A stretch of 64,000 nucleotides of DNA, from contig VRUL01000007.1 of assembly GCA_019456145.1 (NCBI GenBank), positions 1-64,000 on the forward strand, given 5' to 3'. Below are positions 63,283-64,000 of the stretch, piece by piece. Numbering within the stretch: the first letter of the stretch is position 1; each line of letters begins with the position of its first letter. Both the position numbers and the translations under genes were made by a program. The notes below the pieces were generated by a model, which worked only from the letters and a program-made list of their open reading frames with translations, did no database searches and was not told where the DNA came from. The DNA is from Planctomycetota bacterium. GTDB taxonomy: Bacteria; Planctomycetota; Phycisphaerae; Sedimentisphaerales; Anaerobacaceae.

Positions 63283-63720
63283 TGAATTCCTAAGTGCCTG
63301 TAATGTAACAATTTCCCACATTCGGTGTCAATCCTTTTTGGCAAAGAAGGTTGCATTGGTTGTTTCCCTGAGAAAATTGGGTTTGTTTGGGTTCGTATTG
63401 GGTTTGTTTTGGCATTATATTGGCTTTAATTGGGTTTGTATTGGCTTTGATTGGGTTCGTTTTGGGTTCGTTTTTCCCATGTTCACCAAGTGTCTTTTTT
63501 TCATAATCCTTTATTAATACTTTATTTACGTTCATTTGACTTTTTCTGAAATTGGGTTCGTTTTGCATATAAACAGGGCTGATTTGTAAAGAATCCTCGA
63601 CAGTTGTAGAGAGAGCAGGGATCAGGGATCAGGTGTCAGGGATTTGTGGAGGCCCTTGGGGCGGACTTTTATTTGTAGCCGGCTAAATAAGAGATTTATA
63701 ACCATTAATAGACCTTTTTG
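63283..63720. other. Gene-free repeat-rich stretch beside the tRNA
   Basis: It contains the GT-rich array (63375-63475), an isolated extra copy (TTGGGTTCGTTTTG near 63551-63564) and gatcagggatcagg-type repeats (63618-63645). A 92-codon minus-strand frame (63290-63568) has repeat-driven composition and is not credible as an ordinary protein. Confidence 0.55.
63375..63475. repeat. Degenerate tandem array of TTGGGTTTG/TTGGCTTT units
   Basis: About ten units of nine to twelve bases alternate between TTGGGTTTG, TTGGGTTCG and TTGGCTTT. On the minus strand the array translates as repeated KTNPIKAN and PKQTQYEP peptides. I recall near-identical translated intergenic repeats in Phycisphaerae genomes, often annotated as short hypothetical proteins. 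It lies about 95 bases from tRNA-Arg. Confidence 0.7.
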
Positions 63721-64000
63721 ATTGATTATTGACGATTTTCTATTGATTATTGAGTATTCACTGACGATTAATTTTACAAAATGGATCACTGCCCCCTGCC
63801 TAAAACCTGCTGGGGCAAGCTACTGCATGCTGGGATACGTGTATCTGCTGATACGAAGACTTGGGCGGCTGCCCTACTCGCGCGGTTCTCCGCTGATTTT
63901 AGACTAAAGACTTAAGATTCAAGACTACAGACTTTTAACTTCCTAATTTTGCGTGCCCTTCGGGGCTTTTCCTGGGCCGCTGGCCCTATATCTTCTGCCA
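63716..64000. repeat. AT-rich direct repeats and inverted repeats at the window end
   Basis: TTGATTATTGA occurs twice (near 63722 and 63744), and agactaaagact/agattcaagact/acagact units run at 63901-63933. GCCC-TTCG-GGGC-TTTT (63955-63970) has the form of a mini-terminator with a UUCG tetraloop, and GGGCC-GCT-GGCCC follows (63974-63986). No gene is supportable; the stretch looks like repeat debris. Confidence 0.4.

Noticed and set aside
63375-63475. CRISPR array
   Set aside because: The units are contiguous and of 9-12 bases without unique spacers, and there are no cas genes.
63290-63568. A 92-residue protein-coding gene
   Set aside because: Composition is driven by the repeat array, there is no ribosome-binding site, and the frame ends beside the tRNA.

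Overview
The window looks like a chromosomal segment of a planctomycete, most likely class Phycisphaerae (Sedimentisphaerales-like). Four things point there: a small basic protein of the type regarded as a PVC-superphylum signature (17024-17290); a giant exported protease ending in a single dockerin-like repeat (10740-15389); a serine/threonine kinase paired with an ECF sigma factor (5815-10141); and many twin-arginine-exported Gfo/Idh/MocA oxidoreductases, aldo/keto-reductase-fold proteins and TIM-barrel sugar isomerases. The placement is inference; no 16S rRNA gene is present.

Layout. 1-450: the last 54 codons of a DDE transposase plus REP-like debris. 450-4745 (minus): fatty-acid and phospholipid operon rpmF-plsX-fabH-fabD-fabG with a good sigma70-type promoter and a REP-like hairpin directly after each of the three fab stop codons. 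4746-5600: candidate structured RNA and a frameshifted secreted beta-propeller gene. 5800-15400: sensory and secretion block, made of a kinase-PEGA-SUMF1-hydrolase fusion, an ECF sigma factor (the two share an upstream sequence motif), and a 1549-residue subtilase. 15600-22000: envelope and secreted proteins (small lipoprotein, SPOR-like protein, PVC small basic protein, serine hydrolase-propeller fusion, MBL-fold protein, GH32 fructosidase). 22100-27150: aminotransferase, then the membrane-microdomain operon nfeD, short nfeD, floA and an unknown membrane-anchored protein. 27228-30086: HzsA-like diheme protein. 30300-37550: TPR protein, zinc-ribbon coiled-coil protein, response regulator, a soluble histidine kinase and two CNNM/CorC paralogs. 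37579-43553: two paralogous GT-C-like membrane proteins flanking an exported AKR-fold protein and a PBP4-type peptidase.

43769-63110 is a carbohydrate-processing region. It holds two exported TIM-barrel isomerases, two tandem AKR-fold proteins, four Gfo/Idh/MocA oxidoreductases (three exported), a mannose-6-phosphate-isomerase-like cupin, a GC-rich isomerase, a parallel beta-helix protein, a HEAT-repeat protein and an isomerase-ceramidase fusion. Known activities of these families suggest oxidation, isomerisation and cleavage of sugars outside the cytoplasmic membrane. The right end holds tRNA-Arg(UCG) and a GT-rich repeat array of a kind I recall from related genomes.

The most unusual points are: three exported AKR-fold proteins that lack three of the four catalytic residues; an isomerase gene reduced to its first 30 codons beside a visibly GC-richer isomerase gene; the kinase/sigma pair with a common upstream motif; the candidate switching RNA at 4894-4989; and the isomerase-ceramidase fusion. 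I saw no CRISPR array, phage module or rRNA gene.
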